Shown in pieces: positions 18,821-27,851 of a DNA stretch of 64,000 bases. Position numbers and translations under genes: made by a program. Position 1 is the stretch's first letter; every line of letters starts with the position of its first letter. This DNA is from Chlorobaculum limnaeum. Lineage in GTDB: Bacteria > Bacteroidota > Chlorobiia > Chlorobiales > Chlorobiaceae. The notes beneath the pieces were generated by a model. That model ran no database searches, was not told the origin of the DNA, and saw only the letters and a program-made list of their open reading frames with translations. The stretch is from positions 1,196,001-1,260,000 of the forward strand of contig NZ_CP017305.1 in assembly GCF_001747405.1 (NCBI RefSeq), given 5' to 3'.

Positions 18821-19687
18821 ATGAAGAGTCGCTCCGCATCTCTTGGCGTGGTCATTACTGGCGGCACTGCCGGACTCGGGCTGGCGATGGCGAGGGAGTT
18901 TTTGCGGGCGGGTGATCGCGTGGTGGTCTGCTCGCGCCGCGATTCGAATCTCGCGTTGGCGTTGCAAACGCTCGAAAGAGAGGTGCCGGGAGGGGAGGCG
19001 CATGGTATGGCGTGCGATGTTTCTGATCCCCGGCAGGCCGCCGAATTTGCCGCTTTTGCCGCCGGAAAGCTTTGCGTCATCGACCGCTGGATCAACAACG
19101 CGGGCACGGCGGGCCGGATGCGCCGCCCGCTCTGGGAACTCGATCTTACGGACATCGACGAGACCTGCCGCACCAATCTCTCCGGCAGCATGATGCTTTG
19201 CTCGGAAGCGCTGCGCGTGATGCTCCGCCAGCCCGACGGAGGGGCGGGGCCGCGCTATCATATTTTCAACATGGGATTTACAGCCGCAGGCCTCCACTCG
19301 TCGCCCACCTCCGTGCCGCACCGGGCCTCCAAGCGGGCGGTGGCGATCATGAGCGAGCTGTTTCGCCAGGAACTCGAAGCCGCCGGAAAGCGCTCGGTCG
19401 GCGTTCACGAGCTGAGTCCAGGCCTGGCGCTCACCGACCTCCTGCTCCGCGATGCCACCCCCGAGCAAAAGCGTTTCTTCAACGCCATGGCCGAAACCCC
19501 GGAAACCGTCGCAGCAAAGCTCGTGCCGATGATCCGTGCCGCCACGGGCCGAGGCGGCACGCTACGCTACCAGCCGGTATTGTTTATGCTCGCGAAGCTG
19601 GCGGCGTCGCTGTTCGGGTATCGCAAAGAGCGGTTTTTTGACAGGGAGGGAGAGTGGCGTTCGGGTGGGGGAGTGCTGAAGCTTTGA
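18821..19687 (+). CDS. NYC1/NOL-like short-chain dehydrogenase/reductase
   Basis: An SDR of about 288 residues. The cofactor motif is TGGTAGLG (TGxxxGxG) with a CDVSD acidic segment and NNAG. The order WINNAG, TNLSGSMMLCSEA, HIFNM, SPGLALTDLLL and PETVAAKLVP follows plant chlorophyll b reductases NYC1/NOL, so a role in (bacterio)chlorophyll side-chain chemistry is plausible. The active-site YxxxK reads HxxxK (HRASK). The start is uncertain: ATG 18821 gives a compact SDR N-terminus, and the frame extends to 18746. Confidence 0.82.
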   Translation: MKSRSASLGVVITGGTAGLGLAMAREFLRAGDRVVVCSRRDSNLALALQTLEREVPGGEAHGMACDVSDPRQAAEFAAFAAGKLCVIDRWINNAGTAGRMRRPLWELDLTDIDETCRTNLSGSMMLCSEALRVMLRQPDGGAGPRYHIFNMGFTAAGLHSSPTSVPHRASKRAVAIMSELFRQELEAAGKRSVGVHELSPGLALTDLLLRDATPEQKRFFNAMAETPETVAAKLVPMIRAATGRGGTLRYQPVLFMLAKLAASLFGYRKERFFDREGEWRSGGGVLKL

Positions 19688-19789
19688 CAGGTCGGATAGG
19701 TCTGCTAGAAATAGGGAAGGGCGGACTCGCGGATCCGCCCCTGAAAATTCATTCTTATTCAATTCATAACTCATAATTCATCATTCTCT

Positions 19790-20155
19790 TTACGCCGCTA
19801 CCCATTGCACGGCGCTGTCGAGGTTTTCGAAGAGGTCGATGCTGCGTGAGCCGGTTTTTTCTTCGTCGCTGAACAGACCGGTGATGGCGCTGTGGTTGCC
19901 GTTTTGCAGCACGATGGCCACTTTGTTTTTCTTTTTGCCAGGCTTGTCGAGTTCTCCGATAATCGGAATGACCGAGGAGATGGTCGAGAGCGGGAGGCTC
20001 GCTTCGTCGTTTTGCCTGAAGATCCAGATGCGGTTCTTGTGTTCGTATCCGGGCAGCGCGGCGATGCGAAGGAATGCTTCGAGAATCGCTGAAAAGCTGA
20101 CGCCGCCGTTGAACGTAACCTTGATGTAGGTCTCTTCGTTGATGATGGTGTACAT
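19790..20155 (-). CDS. Hypothetical protein, STAS/SpoIIAA-like size
   Basis: About 121 residues, starting MYTIINEETYIKV. I do not recognise a named family with confidence. The alternation of strands and helices and the size are compatible with a SpoIIAA/STAS-like fold, but no signature is seen. The frame continues upstream to 20275, but that part is poor coding sequence. It stands alone. Confidence 0.65.
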   Translation of the reverse strand: MYTIINEETYIKVTFNGGVSFSAILEAFLRIAALPGYEHKNRIWIFRQNDEASLPLSTISSVIPIIGELDKPGKKKNKVAIVLQNGNHSAITGLFSDEEKTGSRSIDLFENLDSAVQWVAA

Positions 20156-20505
20156 AGTTGTGTTCCGTTCAGCGTTGTGAGTTGCATGATGGCGATGGTC
20201 ATGATTGACCACCCTCTTCAATGGTATATTAACAAAAATTATGCCAAACGTGTAGGAATTTGATTGCCGCAGCACCTGATAGAGCGTAACTCATATTTAT
20301 ACAGTCACTTGAAAAAGTTATCCGTATGATTGCGGGCAGGTCGGGAGGGCGGTAAAAAACTACATTCGCGTCGGTATATCGTTGAGTGCCGGGAAAAAAG
20401 ACATTATGGTGGGAAATTTAATGCCTTCATGGCTGATGCAGGGTCCATCCGAAGCAAAAAAAAGGCGGACACCGAGGTCCGCCTTTTCAATGCATCATTC
20501 ATCAT
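20156..20505. other. Gap with a terminator, otherwise nothing seen
   Basis: The 350-bp gap between two minus-strand genes holds the terminator of the large oxidoreductase (20456-20487) and a short AT-rich dispersed tract near 20488-20510. No coding sequence is apparent. The right-hand promoter of the small hypothetical gene must lie in the left part. Confidence 0.5.
20456..20487 (-). terminator. Intrinsic terminator of the FAD/Fe-S oxidoreductase gene
   Basis: A 7-bp stem GGCGGAC/GTCCGCC (20464-20470 and 20477-20483) with a 6-nt loop. On the minus strand it is followed by eight U residues (A-tract 20456-20463). It lies 19 bp past the stop of the gene at 20506-24168. Confidence 0.85.
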
Positions 20506-23500
20506 TTAAAACAGCACCGCCTGAGCTTTTGCCGCCTGGACGAGGAAGCGTTCCATCCAGTCGGGGCCGGAGTGCTTTTCGGCCAGCGCCACGGCGATGT
20601 GCTTTGGCTCGACGCCCATGTCGCGGTTGCGCCCGAGGCCCTGTACGCATGACGGGCAGTTGGTGAGGATCGTCGCCGTCTCTGCGCCGTGCATCGACTC
20701 CTTCAGCGCTTCGCGCTTGCGGTGCAGCATCGAGTCGGTGATGTCGGGCCGCGAGAGCGCCAGCGTGCCCGCCTCCGAGCAGCAGTGCGGCACGTCGGTC
20801 ACCTTGCCGAAGCCGCCGACGTCGCGCAACAGGTCGCAGGCCTTGCCCTTCAGCGAGTCGTGGCAGGGGGCGTGGTAGAGGCTTCCGGTCGCGCCACCGT
20901 CAACCCGCATCCCTTTTTCGTAAGCGTAGCGCGACACATCGACGATCCGGTTGCCGAAGAGCTTCGGCGCATCCATGATTTCGAGTCCCTCCATGCAGGT
21001 GCCGCAGGAGATCACGCAGGCGTCGAAATCGAAATAGGAGAACATCTCGCGAATCTGGCTGAACATCACCGTGTTGCGCAGCACGATCGAGGCGTACTCC
21101 TCCTCTTTGGCGTTGACGTTCAGCGGAAAGCCGCAGCAGAGGAAGGGAGGCGGCAGCACCACGCGCGTGCCGGTTTCGAGCAGAATGTGGATCGCGGCCA
21201 TCGAGATGGTCGAGTGCAGTCGCTCCGAGCCGCAGCCGGGGAAGTAGAAGACCGTGGAGGTCGCCTCCTTGCCCGCCGGTTCGAACACCAGCACCTGATC
21301 GCTGTCGCAGGGCGGCAGCACGTCGCGCAGCGTCTTTTCCGGCACCGGCGGCACCGCCGAGCGCAAGAGCCGCAGCGGCGGAAGCACATTCTGCGCATCG
21401 GATGCCTGCAACGGCGCGGTCATTTTCGCGCCAGCCCGCTGGGCCGCGCCGCCAAACCTCAGCACCGTGTTGCGGAACATCTTGTTGTAGAACGGCGAGC
21501 GGTTTGCCAGGTAGTTCAGCGTCATCCTGGTGATGGGCGGCGAGTCCTTGAAGCCGCGCGCCGAGAGAATCTCCCGTTCGAGAATCGACACCTCGCCCGA
21601 ATCGATGTCCACCGGGCAGGGCTTGAGGCACTTGTGGCAGATGGTGCAGTGATCCGAGACCTCCTCCAGCCACTGCAAGAGCCTGAAATCGGTCGAGCGT
21701 TCGCGCTGGGCGTCGTAGAGCAGCGCCTCGATAAGCGAACCGATGGCGAGGTTCTTGTTGCGCGGATGGTAGAACATGCCGCGCGCCGGGTAGTAAACGC
21801 AGCAGTCCGGCTTGCACTTGCCGCAGCGGATGCAGTAGTCCACCTTTTTCGACAACTCTTCGAGCTTGCCGCGCTTGAGAATGTGCGCCTCCAGCTCCAG
21901 CAGGTTGAACGACGGGGTGAAGATGTGGTTCAGCGCCTCGTAATCCTCCAGCTTGCCGGGGTTCATGATGCCGTCCGGGTCGATCTCGCGGCGATAGGCG
22001 GTCAGTTCGTCGATACGCGCCTTCTCCATGTACTTCAGCTTTGTCACGCCAATGCCGTGTTCGCCGGAAACGACGCCGCCGAGCGAAATTACCTTCTCCA
22101 TCACCTGGTCGATGACGTGATCGGCCCGGTCGAGCATCGGGCGGTCGTTCGAGAGCACCGGCACGTTCACGTGCACGTTGCCGTCGCCGGCGTGCATGTG
22201 CGTGGCCAGCACGATGCGCCGGTCGCGCACGTGCTTGTAGGCCACCTCGATGGCGTCGAGCGTTTTCGGATAGCCCCGGAAGAGCTGCTTCAGCTCGGTG
22301 CGGAACTCCTGCAAAAGCGTCAGCGAGCGCAACAGCAGCGGATCGGCGGCTTCGAGACGGTTGCGTATCAGGTCGCAGAGGCCGAGGCCCGCAGGAATCT
22401 TCGCCTCGAAGGGCGAGAGGCTTTCGGGATTGCTGTTCTCGCGCAGCATCGCGTCGATCCGGTCAACGTACTTGAGTTGCGCGTACCGCTCCTCCTCGAC
22501 ATTCAGGTCGTCGATGAAGCGGGCGAAGACGGCGAGCTGCTCGATGGGGATGACGATATCCTCGTTCAGCTTGAAGGCGTTGGTGCGCCGGGCAATCGCG
22601 CCGAGCTTCTTGCGATCCTGCCAGAACTGAACGCTCTCCGCCTGGTCGCGCGCCACGAACATGAGCGTGTTCGGGTGCTTGCCGAGCAGTGTGCGCACAC
22701 GCTCCACGCCCGCCTCGACCTCCGATTCCGAGTGTCCGGCGATGTCGATCAGCAGCACCGCTTTCGGCGTCTGCGGACGGGTGGCCTTTACCTTGTAGTC
22801 GATGGCGCGGATGTACTCGTCGTCGAAGTGCTCGAGGGCGAGCAGCGTTTCGTGCTCGACATTCTGGTACGGAAACGCCTTCGCGAGTTCGACGATCACG
22901 CGGCTCGCCTCGTCCATGTCGGGGCCGAAGAACTCCAGGCAGAGCGTGCGCTTCTCTTCGTACTTCGGATAGAGCACGAACACCGCCGAGGTGATCACGC
23001 CGTCGGTGCCCTCCTTCTGGAGGCCGGGGACGCCGCCGAGCGCCTTGTTGGTGATGTCCTTCCAGAGCCCCTGCTTGCGGATCTCCGTGCCGCGCAGCGA
23101 GATCCGTTTGAGCGGAGCGCCGTGCTGGTCGAGCACCTCGTAGGTCACGGTATCCTCCGGCAGAATCTTGCGTAACTGGTGGTCGGTTCGCCGCACCGTC
23201 CAGAGCTTGCCGCCCGGCATGGCGATCTTCCATTCGAGCAGGTTGTCGATGCAGGTGCCCCAGCGCACGGCCATCTTGCCGCCCGCGTTCTCGGCGATGT
23301 TGCCGCCAATGGTGCAGGCCCACTCGCTGGTGGGGTCGGTGGCGAAGACCAGGCCGTGCTGGTCGGCGTGGTGCATGGCTGCCTCGGTAATGACGCCTGC
23401 TTCGACCTCGATCACGCTGCCCGCCACCGTGTGGCCGTCCTTCAGGTGAAACGTCCGCTCGGTGATGCCGCGCACACGGTTCAGCCTTTCGGTGTTGATG

Positions 23501-24168
23501 ATGACGCAGTCCGAGCGCAGCGGCACCGCGCCGCCGGTGAGTCCGGTGCCCGCGCCGCGTGGAATCACGCGCAGACCGAGTTTTGCGATTGCCGCGATCA
23601 GCGGGGCTACCTGCGCCTCGTCGTCCGGCGTCACCACGGCCACCGGCAGGTACAAACGCCAGTCGGTGGCGTCGGTGGCGTGGGACACAATCGAAAAGGG
23701 GTCGAACAGGACATTCCTCGCGCCAACGATGGGGGCCAGCTCCTTTTTGAGCTTGCGCCGGAACTCCGGCAGCCGCTCGATTTCGGCGCGGAACTTCTCC
23801 AGCTTCGCGCGAAGGGTCTGCACGATCGCCATCACTCTCGGCTCGCCGTTGGCCGACGACTGGATTGTCTCGATGTCCTTGCGGGCGTGTTCAAAAATCC
23901 GGTTGCGCCTCCGCTCCGAGCCGATCAGCTCCTGGAACAGATAGGGATTGCGGCCATGAATGAGAATATCGCCGAAGAGCTGCATGAGTAAGCGGGCCGA
24001 GCGTCCGGTCACGCGGAGGTCGCGCAGTTCGTCAATCTGCCGCACAACCTCTTCGCCGAGGATGAACGAAATCGCCTGCCGGTCGCTTGCGGAGGTGTAG
24101 TTATAAGGTATCTCGCGCTTGACGGCAGGAACCGCCCGCGCGGCATCAGGCTCTTTATTGACAGTCAT
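20506..24168 (-). CDS. Large FAD-linked oxidase / Fe-S oxidoreductase (DUF3683 type, YdiJ-like)
   Basis: A 1220-residue fusion enzyme. Residues about 15-130 look like DUF3683. A GlcD-type FAD-binding domain follows (VVTPDDEAQV, RGAGTGLTGGAVP), then its cap domain with HMHAGDGNVHVN and GEHGIGVTK. Next comes a two-cluster ferredoxin domain (CIRCGKCKPDCC, CTICHKCLKPCPVD) and a C-terminal GlpC/GlcF domain with paired CCG motifs (CCGFPLN, HCCSEAG). Such enzymes oxidise 2-hydroxy acids such as D-lactate or D-2-hydroxyglutarate and pass electrons through Fe-S clusters. The substrate here is not determined. It is complete and monocistronic. Confidence 0.9.
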   Translation of the reverse strand: MTVNKEPDAARAVPAVKREIPYNYTSASDRQAISFILGEEVVRQIDELRDLRVTGRSARLLMQLFGDILIHGRNPYLFQELIGSERRRNRIFEHARKDIETIQSSANGEPRVMAIVQTLRAKLEKFRAEIERLPEFRRKLKKELAPIVGARNVLFDPFSIVSHATDATDWRLYLPVAVVTPDDEAQVAPLIAAIAKLGLRVIPRGAGTGLTGGAVPLRSDCVIINTERLNRVRGITERTFHLKDGHTVAGSVIEVEAGVITEAAMHHADQHGLVFATDPTSEWACTIGGNIAENAGGKMAVRWGTCIDNLLEWKIAMPGGKLWTVRRTDHQLRKILPEDTVTYEVLDQHGAPLKRISLRGTEIRKQGLWKDITNKALGGVPGLQKEGTDGVITSAVFVLYPKYEEKRTLCLEFFGPDMDEASRVIVELAKAFPYQNVEHETLLALEHFDDEYIRAIDYKVKATRPQTPKAVLLIDIAGHSESEVEAGVERVRTLLGKHPNTLMFVARDQAESVQFWQDRKKLGAIARRTNAFKLNEDIVIPIEQLAVFARFIDDLNVEEERYAQLKYVDRIDAMLRENSNPESLSPFEAKIPAGLGLCDLIRNRLEAADPLLLRSLTLLQEFRTELKQLFRGYPKTLDAIEVAYKHVRDRRIVLATHMHAGDGNVHVNVPVLSNDRPMLDRADHVIDQVMEKVISLGGVVSGEHGIGVTKLKYMEKARIDELTAYRREIDPDGIMNPGKLEDYEALNHIFTPSFNLLELEAHILKRGKLEELSKKVDYCIRCGKCKPDCCVYYPARGMFYHPRNKNLAIGSLIEALLYDAQRERSTDFRLLQWLEEVSDHCTICHKCLKPCPVDIDSGEVSILEREILSARGFKDSPPITRMTLNYLANRSPFYNKMFRNTVLRFGGAAQRAGAKMTAPLQASDAQNVLPPLRLLRSAVPPVPEKTLRDVLPPCDSDQVLVFEPAGKEATSTVFYFPGCGSERLHSTISMAAIHILLETGTRVVLPPPFLCCGFPLNVNAKEEEYASIVLRNTVMFSQIREMFSYFDFDACVISCGTCMEGLEIMDAPKLFGNRIVDVSRYAYEKGMRVDGGATGSLYHAPCHDSLKGKACDLLRDVGGFGKVTDVPHCCSEAGTLALSRPDITDSMLHRKREALKESMHGAETATILTNCPSCVQGLGRNRDMGVEPKHIAVALAEKHSGPDWMERFLVQAAKAQAVLF

Positions 24169-24746
24169 AGGTATTCAATACTGGCGAAAAAATATTCATG
24201 CTTCATCCGAATCTCGTTCGGCAGGAAGCCACGATAAATAATGACGATAAAAATTCCGAACTCTTGCGTTTTTCCGTTCGGCCCGTTTATGGCCGCCGAC
24301 CCGTTTCGCAAGCGTTTCTTCAGGCATTAACGCCATACAAGGGAATAGCTTGTGCAGCAATATAACGAAACTCCCCGTAACTCGTTGACTTGCCATTTCC
24401 AACGCTGCGAGTTCACGATCGATACACTTTGTCGCCCTCCTCTCGACGAAGCCTCGGGGCGTGGTGATCGAGTCGTTCATCAAGCGTTAACACACTTAAC
24501 CCGTCTTGCCTCGTGAACATTCCCGGCCCGATTTTTCCCTCCACCCGTCACCTGTCGCGCATTACCGGTTTTCCTGCTTGTAAATGGCGTAACCAATCAG
24601 TATATAACACAATGCTGATGTTCGTGGCAGTTCCGTTGCGTCAGCGCTCACTCTGACCCTCGTTCAGCAACCGGTATCTTTTCCATGAGTTATTGTTCCA
24701 AATATTCTCAGGCTGCGCCCATCCGACCGAAAGGAGGTTCGTGCTG
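24169..24746. other. 578-bp gap upstream of the restriction locus
   Basis: Moderately AT-rich. One minus-strand frame (24196-24483) is listed separately at low confidence. I see no tRNA, integrase, direct repeat or clear promoter that would mark the left border of the downstream defence locus. Confidence 0.4.
24196..24483 (-). CDS. Possible small protein, unrecognised
   Basis: A 95-residue frame beginning MMNDSITTPRGFVERR, Arg/Lys-rich and without known motifs. It could be a real small gene, a remnant or chance. It sits between the large oxidoreductase and the restriction locus. Confidence 0.25.
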   Translation of the reverse strand: MMNDSITTPRGFVERRATKCIDRELAALEMASQRVTGSFVILLHKLFPCMALMPEETLAKRVGGHKRAERKNARVRNFYRHYLSWLPAERDSDEA

Positions 24747-27700
24747 ATGGATAATCCCTTTTTCGATCACCCGATTCTGAACTCGCCTTACGACTATCCA
24801 GTTCGTCACTGGGAGCTCGATTCGACCGGCCAGCCGACGCAGCGCGTCATTGAAACCCGACGCCGGGCCGATTTCATCACGCCGATTCCGAAGCCAAAGA
24901 AGCGCCGGGCTGAAGAGGAGCAGCAGGAGATTGTGTTCGACGAGGGGAGCGGTTTGTCAACCGAAACGCAGCAGTACGATCCAACCTCGATGATCAACGC
25001 GGTTCGCGTCGAGGTCGATAAGTGGCGTCAGTTGCCCCATCCCTCAAGCTGGCAGGTGACGCCCGAAACCGCCCGGTTGCTCAGGCACTGGCGGCATCAC
25101 GACTTCAGCGGCATCCGCCCCTTCTTCTGCCAGCTCGAAGCGGTTGAAACCGCGATCTGGCTGACCGAGGTTGCGCCTCATGCGGGCAAAACCGGCAAAC
25201 GCTTCCTCGACCATCTCGAAAGCGCCAAAGAGAACGCCAATCCCGAAATCCTTCGGCTGGCGCTCAAGCTCGCCACCGGCGCGGGCAAAACCACCGTGAT
25301 GGCCATGCTCATCGCCTGGCAGGCGGTCAACGCCGCTCGCCATCCTCAGGGCCGCAAGTTCACCCGAGGCTTTCTCATCGTCACCCCAGGCCTGACCATC
25401 CGTGACCGCCTGCGCGTGCTCCTGCCGAACGACTCCGAAAGCTACTACAAGCATCGCGAGCTGGTGCCGAGCGACATGATCGGCGACATCGAACGCGCAA
25501 AGATCGTCATCACCAACTACCACGCTTTCCGGCTCCGCGAGCGGCTCGACCTCTCGAAAGGCAACCGCGCACTGCTGCAAGGGCGCGGCGCTCCGTTGCA
25601 GACGCTCGAAACCGAGGGGCAGATGGTGCAGCGCGTCATGGGCGAGCTGATGGGGCTGAAAAACATCATGGTCATCAACGACGAGGCGCACCACTGCTAC
25701 CGCGAAAAGCCGGATAACGCCGAGGTGAGCGGTCTAAAGGGGGACGAGCGGAAAGAGGCCGAAGAGAACAACGAGGCTGCTCGCGTCTGGATCAGCGGTA
25801 TCGAAACGGTTAAGCGCAAGCTTGGCGTGAACTGGGTGATCGATCTGTCGGCGACGCCGTTTTTTCTGAGTGGTTCCGGTTATGCCGAGGGTACGCTTTT
25901 TCCGTGGACGATGAGCGACTTCTCGCTGATGGACGCCATCGAGTGCGGCATCGTCAAGCTGCCGCGCGTGCCCGTTGCCGACAACATTCCCGGCGGCGAC
26001 ATGCCGAAGTTCCGCGAACTCTGGAAACATATCGGCAAGAAAATGCCGAAGAAGAGCCGCAGCAAGTCCAACGCCTACGATCCGCTCAACATTCCGGTCG
26101 AGTTGCAGACCGCCCTCGAAGCGCTTTACGGTCATTACAGCAAAATCTTCGACGAGTGGTGGAAGGAGAAGATCAGCGTACCGCCCTGCTTCATCATCGT
26201 TTGCAACAACACCTCGACCTCCAAGCTGGTCTATGATTACGTCTCCGGCTTCCGGCGCGAGCGCGAGGATGGTTCGGCGGAGTTCCATAACGGCAGGCTC
26301 GAACTTTTCCGGAACTTCGACGCCGACGGCACGCCGTTGCCGCAGCCGCGTACGCTGCTCATCGACAGCAAGCAGCTCGAGTCGGGCGAGGCGCTCGACA
26401 GGAACTTCCGTGACGTGGCCGGGCCGGAGATCGAGCAGTTCCGTCGCGAAATCATCGAGCGCACCGGCGACCGCCGCCAGGCCGAGAATCTCACCGATCA
26501 GGAGCTTCTGCGCGAGGTGATGAACACCGTCGGCAAGGCGGGGCGCCTCGGCCAGTCGATCCGCTGCGTGGTGTCGGTCTCGATGCTCACCGAGGGGTGG
26601 GACGCCAGCACCGTTACCCACGTGCTCGGTGTGCGGGCCTTCGGTACGCAGCTTCTCTGCGAGCAGGTCATCGGACGCGCTCTGCGCCGTCAATCCTACG
26701 AGTTGAACGAAGAGGGGCTGTTCGATACCGAATACGCCGACGTGCTCGGCATTCCGTTTGACTTCACCGCCAAACCGGCAGTCATCAAGCCGACGCCGCC
26801 CCGCGAAACCGTGCATGTCCGGGCGGTGCGCCCGGAGCGCGACCATCTCGAAATCACCTTCCCGAACCTCTCCGGCTACCGGGTCGAACTGCCGGAAGAC
26901 AAACTTTCCGCCGCGTTCAACGACGAGTCAGTGCTCGAACTGACGCCCGACCTTGTCGGCCCGTCGATCACGCGGAACTCCGGCATCATTGGCGAAGCGA
27001 TCGATCTCAGCCTCGACCATCTCGACAGCATCCGCCGCTCGACGCTGCTGTTCCATCTGACCCAGCGTTTGCTCTTCACCAAGTGGCGCGATCCGAACGA
27101 AGCGCCGAAGCTGCACCTCTTCGGCCAGCTCAAGCGCATCACGAAGGAGTGGCTCGACGCCTGCCTCGTCTGCAAAGGCGGAACCTATCCCGCGCAGCTC
27201 ATGTATCAGGAGCTTGCCGACATGGCCTGCAACCGCATCACCGCCGCCATCACGCGGGCCGAATTCGGCAAGCGCCCCGTCAAGGCGATGCTCGACCCGT
27301 ACAATCCGTCAGGCTCGACCATGTACGTCAGCTTCAATACCTCGAAGCGCAGCCGCTGGGAGACCGACGCCCGCAAGTGTCACATCAACTGGGTAGTTCT
27401 CGACAGCGATTGGGAAGGGGAGTTCTGCCGGGTGGCTGAATCGCATCCAAAGGTGAACGCCTACGTCAAGAACCACAACCTCGGCCTCGAAGTGCCGTAC
27501 CGTTACGGCTCAGAAATGCGCCGCTACCTGCCGGATTTCATCGTGCTTGTCGATGACGGTCACGGCAGTGATGACCTGTTGCATCTGGTCGTTGAAGTCA
27601 AGGGCTATCGCCGCGAGGACGCCAAGGAGAAAAGATCGACGATGGAGACCTACTGGATTCCCGCCGTCAACAATCTCGGCACGTTCGGGCGCTGGGCCTT

Positions 27701-27794
27701 CGCCGAGCTTACCCAGCCCTACACCTTCGAGATCGACATGGCAAAGCAGATCGAAGAGGCGTTCGGGGTGATGCTGGAAGAGGTCAGGAAATAA
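24747..27794 (+). CDS. Type III-like restriction helicase-endonuclease (Res subunit)
   Basis: A 1015-residue DEAD/DEAH translocase-nuclease. Walker A is GAGKT (about 178-182) and the Walker B is DEAH (about 312-315). Motif VI is in EQVIGRALRRQ. A C-terminal PD-(D/E)xK nuclease shows PDF (about 928) and EVKGY (about 949). It matches stand-alone type III Res proteins that pair with a beta-class methyltransferase, here the next gene 57 bp downstream. ATG 24747 is preceded by a perfect AAAGGAGG site at 24730-24737, so this start is preferred over the upstream frame opening at 24693. Confidence 0.92.
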   Translation: MDNPFFDHPILNSPYDYPVRHWELDSTGQPTQRVIETRRRADFITPIPKPKKRRAEEEQQEIVFDEGSGLSTETQQYDPTSMINAVRVEVDKWRQLPHPSSWQVTPETARLLRHWRHHDFSGIRPFFCQLEAVETAIWLTEVAPHAGKTGKRFLDHLESAKENANPEILRLALKLATGAGKTTVMAMLIAWQAVNAARHPQGRKFTRGFLIVTPGLTIRDRLRVLLPNDSESYYKHRELVPSDMIGDIERAKIVITNYHAFRLRERLDLSKGNRALLQGRGAPLQTLETEGQMVQRVMGELMGLKNIMVINDEAHHCYREKPDNAEVSGLKGDERKEAEENNEAARVWISGIETVKRKLGVNWVIDLSATPFFLSGSGYAEGTLFPWTMSDFSLMDAIECGIVKLPRVPVADNIPGGDMPKFRELWKHIGKKMPKKSRSKSNAYDPLNIPVELQTALEALYGHYSKIFDEWWKEKISVPPCFIIVCNNTSTSKLVYDYVSGFRREREDGSAEFHNGRLELFRNFDADGTPLPQPRTLLIDSKQLESGEALDRNFRDVAGPEIEQFRREIIERTGDRRQAENLTDQELLREVMNTVGKAGRLGQSIRCVVSVSMLTEGWDASTVTHVLGVRAFGTQLLCEQVIGRALRRQSYELNEEGLFDTEYADVLGIPFDFTAKPAVIKPTPPRETVHVRAVRPERDHLEITFPNLSGYRVELPEDKLSAAFNDESVLELTPDLVGPSITRNSGIIGEAIDLSLDHLDSIRRSTLLFHLTQRLLFTKWRDPNEAPKLHLFGQLKRITKEWLDACLVCKGGTYPAQLMYQELADMACNRITAAITRAEFGKRPVKAMLDPYNPSGSTMYVSFNTSKRSRWETDARKCHINWVVLDSDWEGEFCRVAESHPKVNAYVKNHNLGLEVPYRYGSEMRRYLPDFIVLVDDGHGSDDLLHLVVEVKGYRREDAKEKRSTMETYWIPAVNNLGTFGRWAFAELTQPYTFEIDMAKQIEEAFGVMLEEVRK

Positions 27795-27851
27795 AACAAC
27801 GGATACCGCTTGGCGCTCTCAAGCCCAAGTTGCGAAATCATCATAACCATC

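Noticed and set aside
20689-23175. 828-residue plus-strand frame across the FAD/Fe-S oxidoreductase
   Set aside because: Antisense shadow; the minus-strand protein has all expected motifs.
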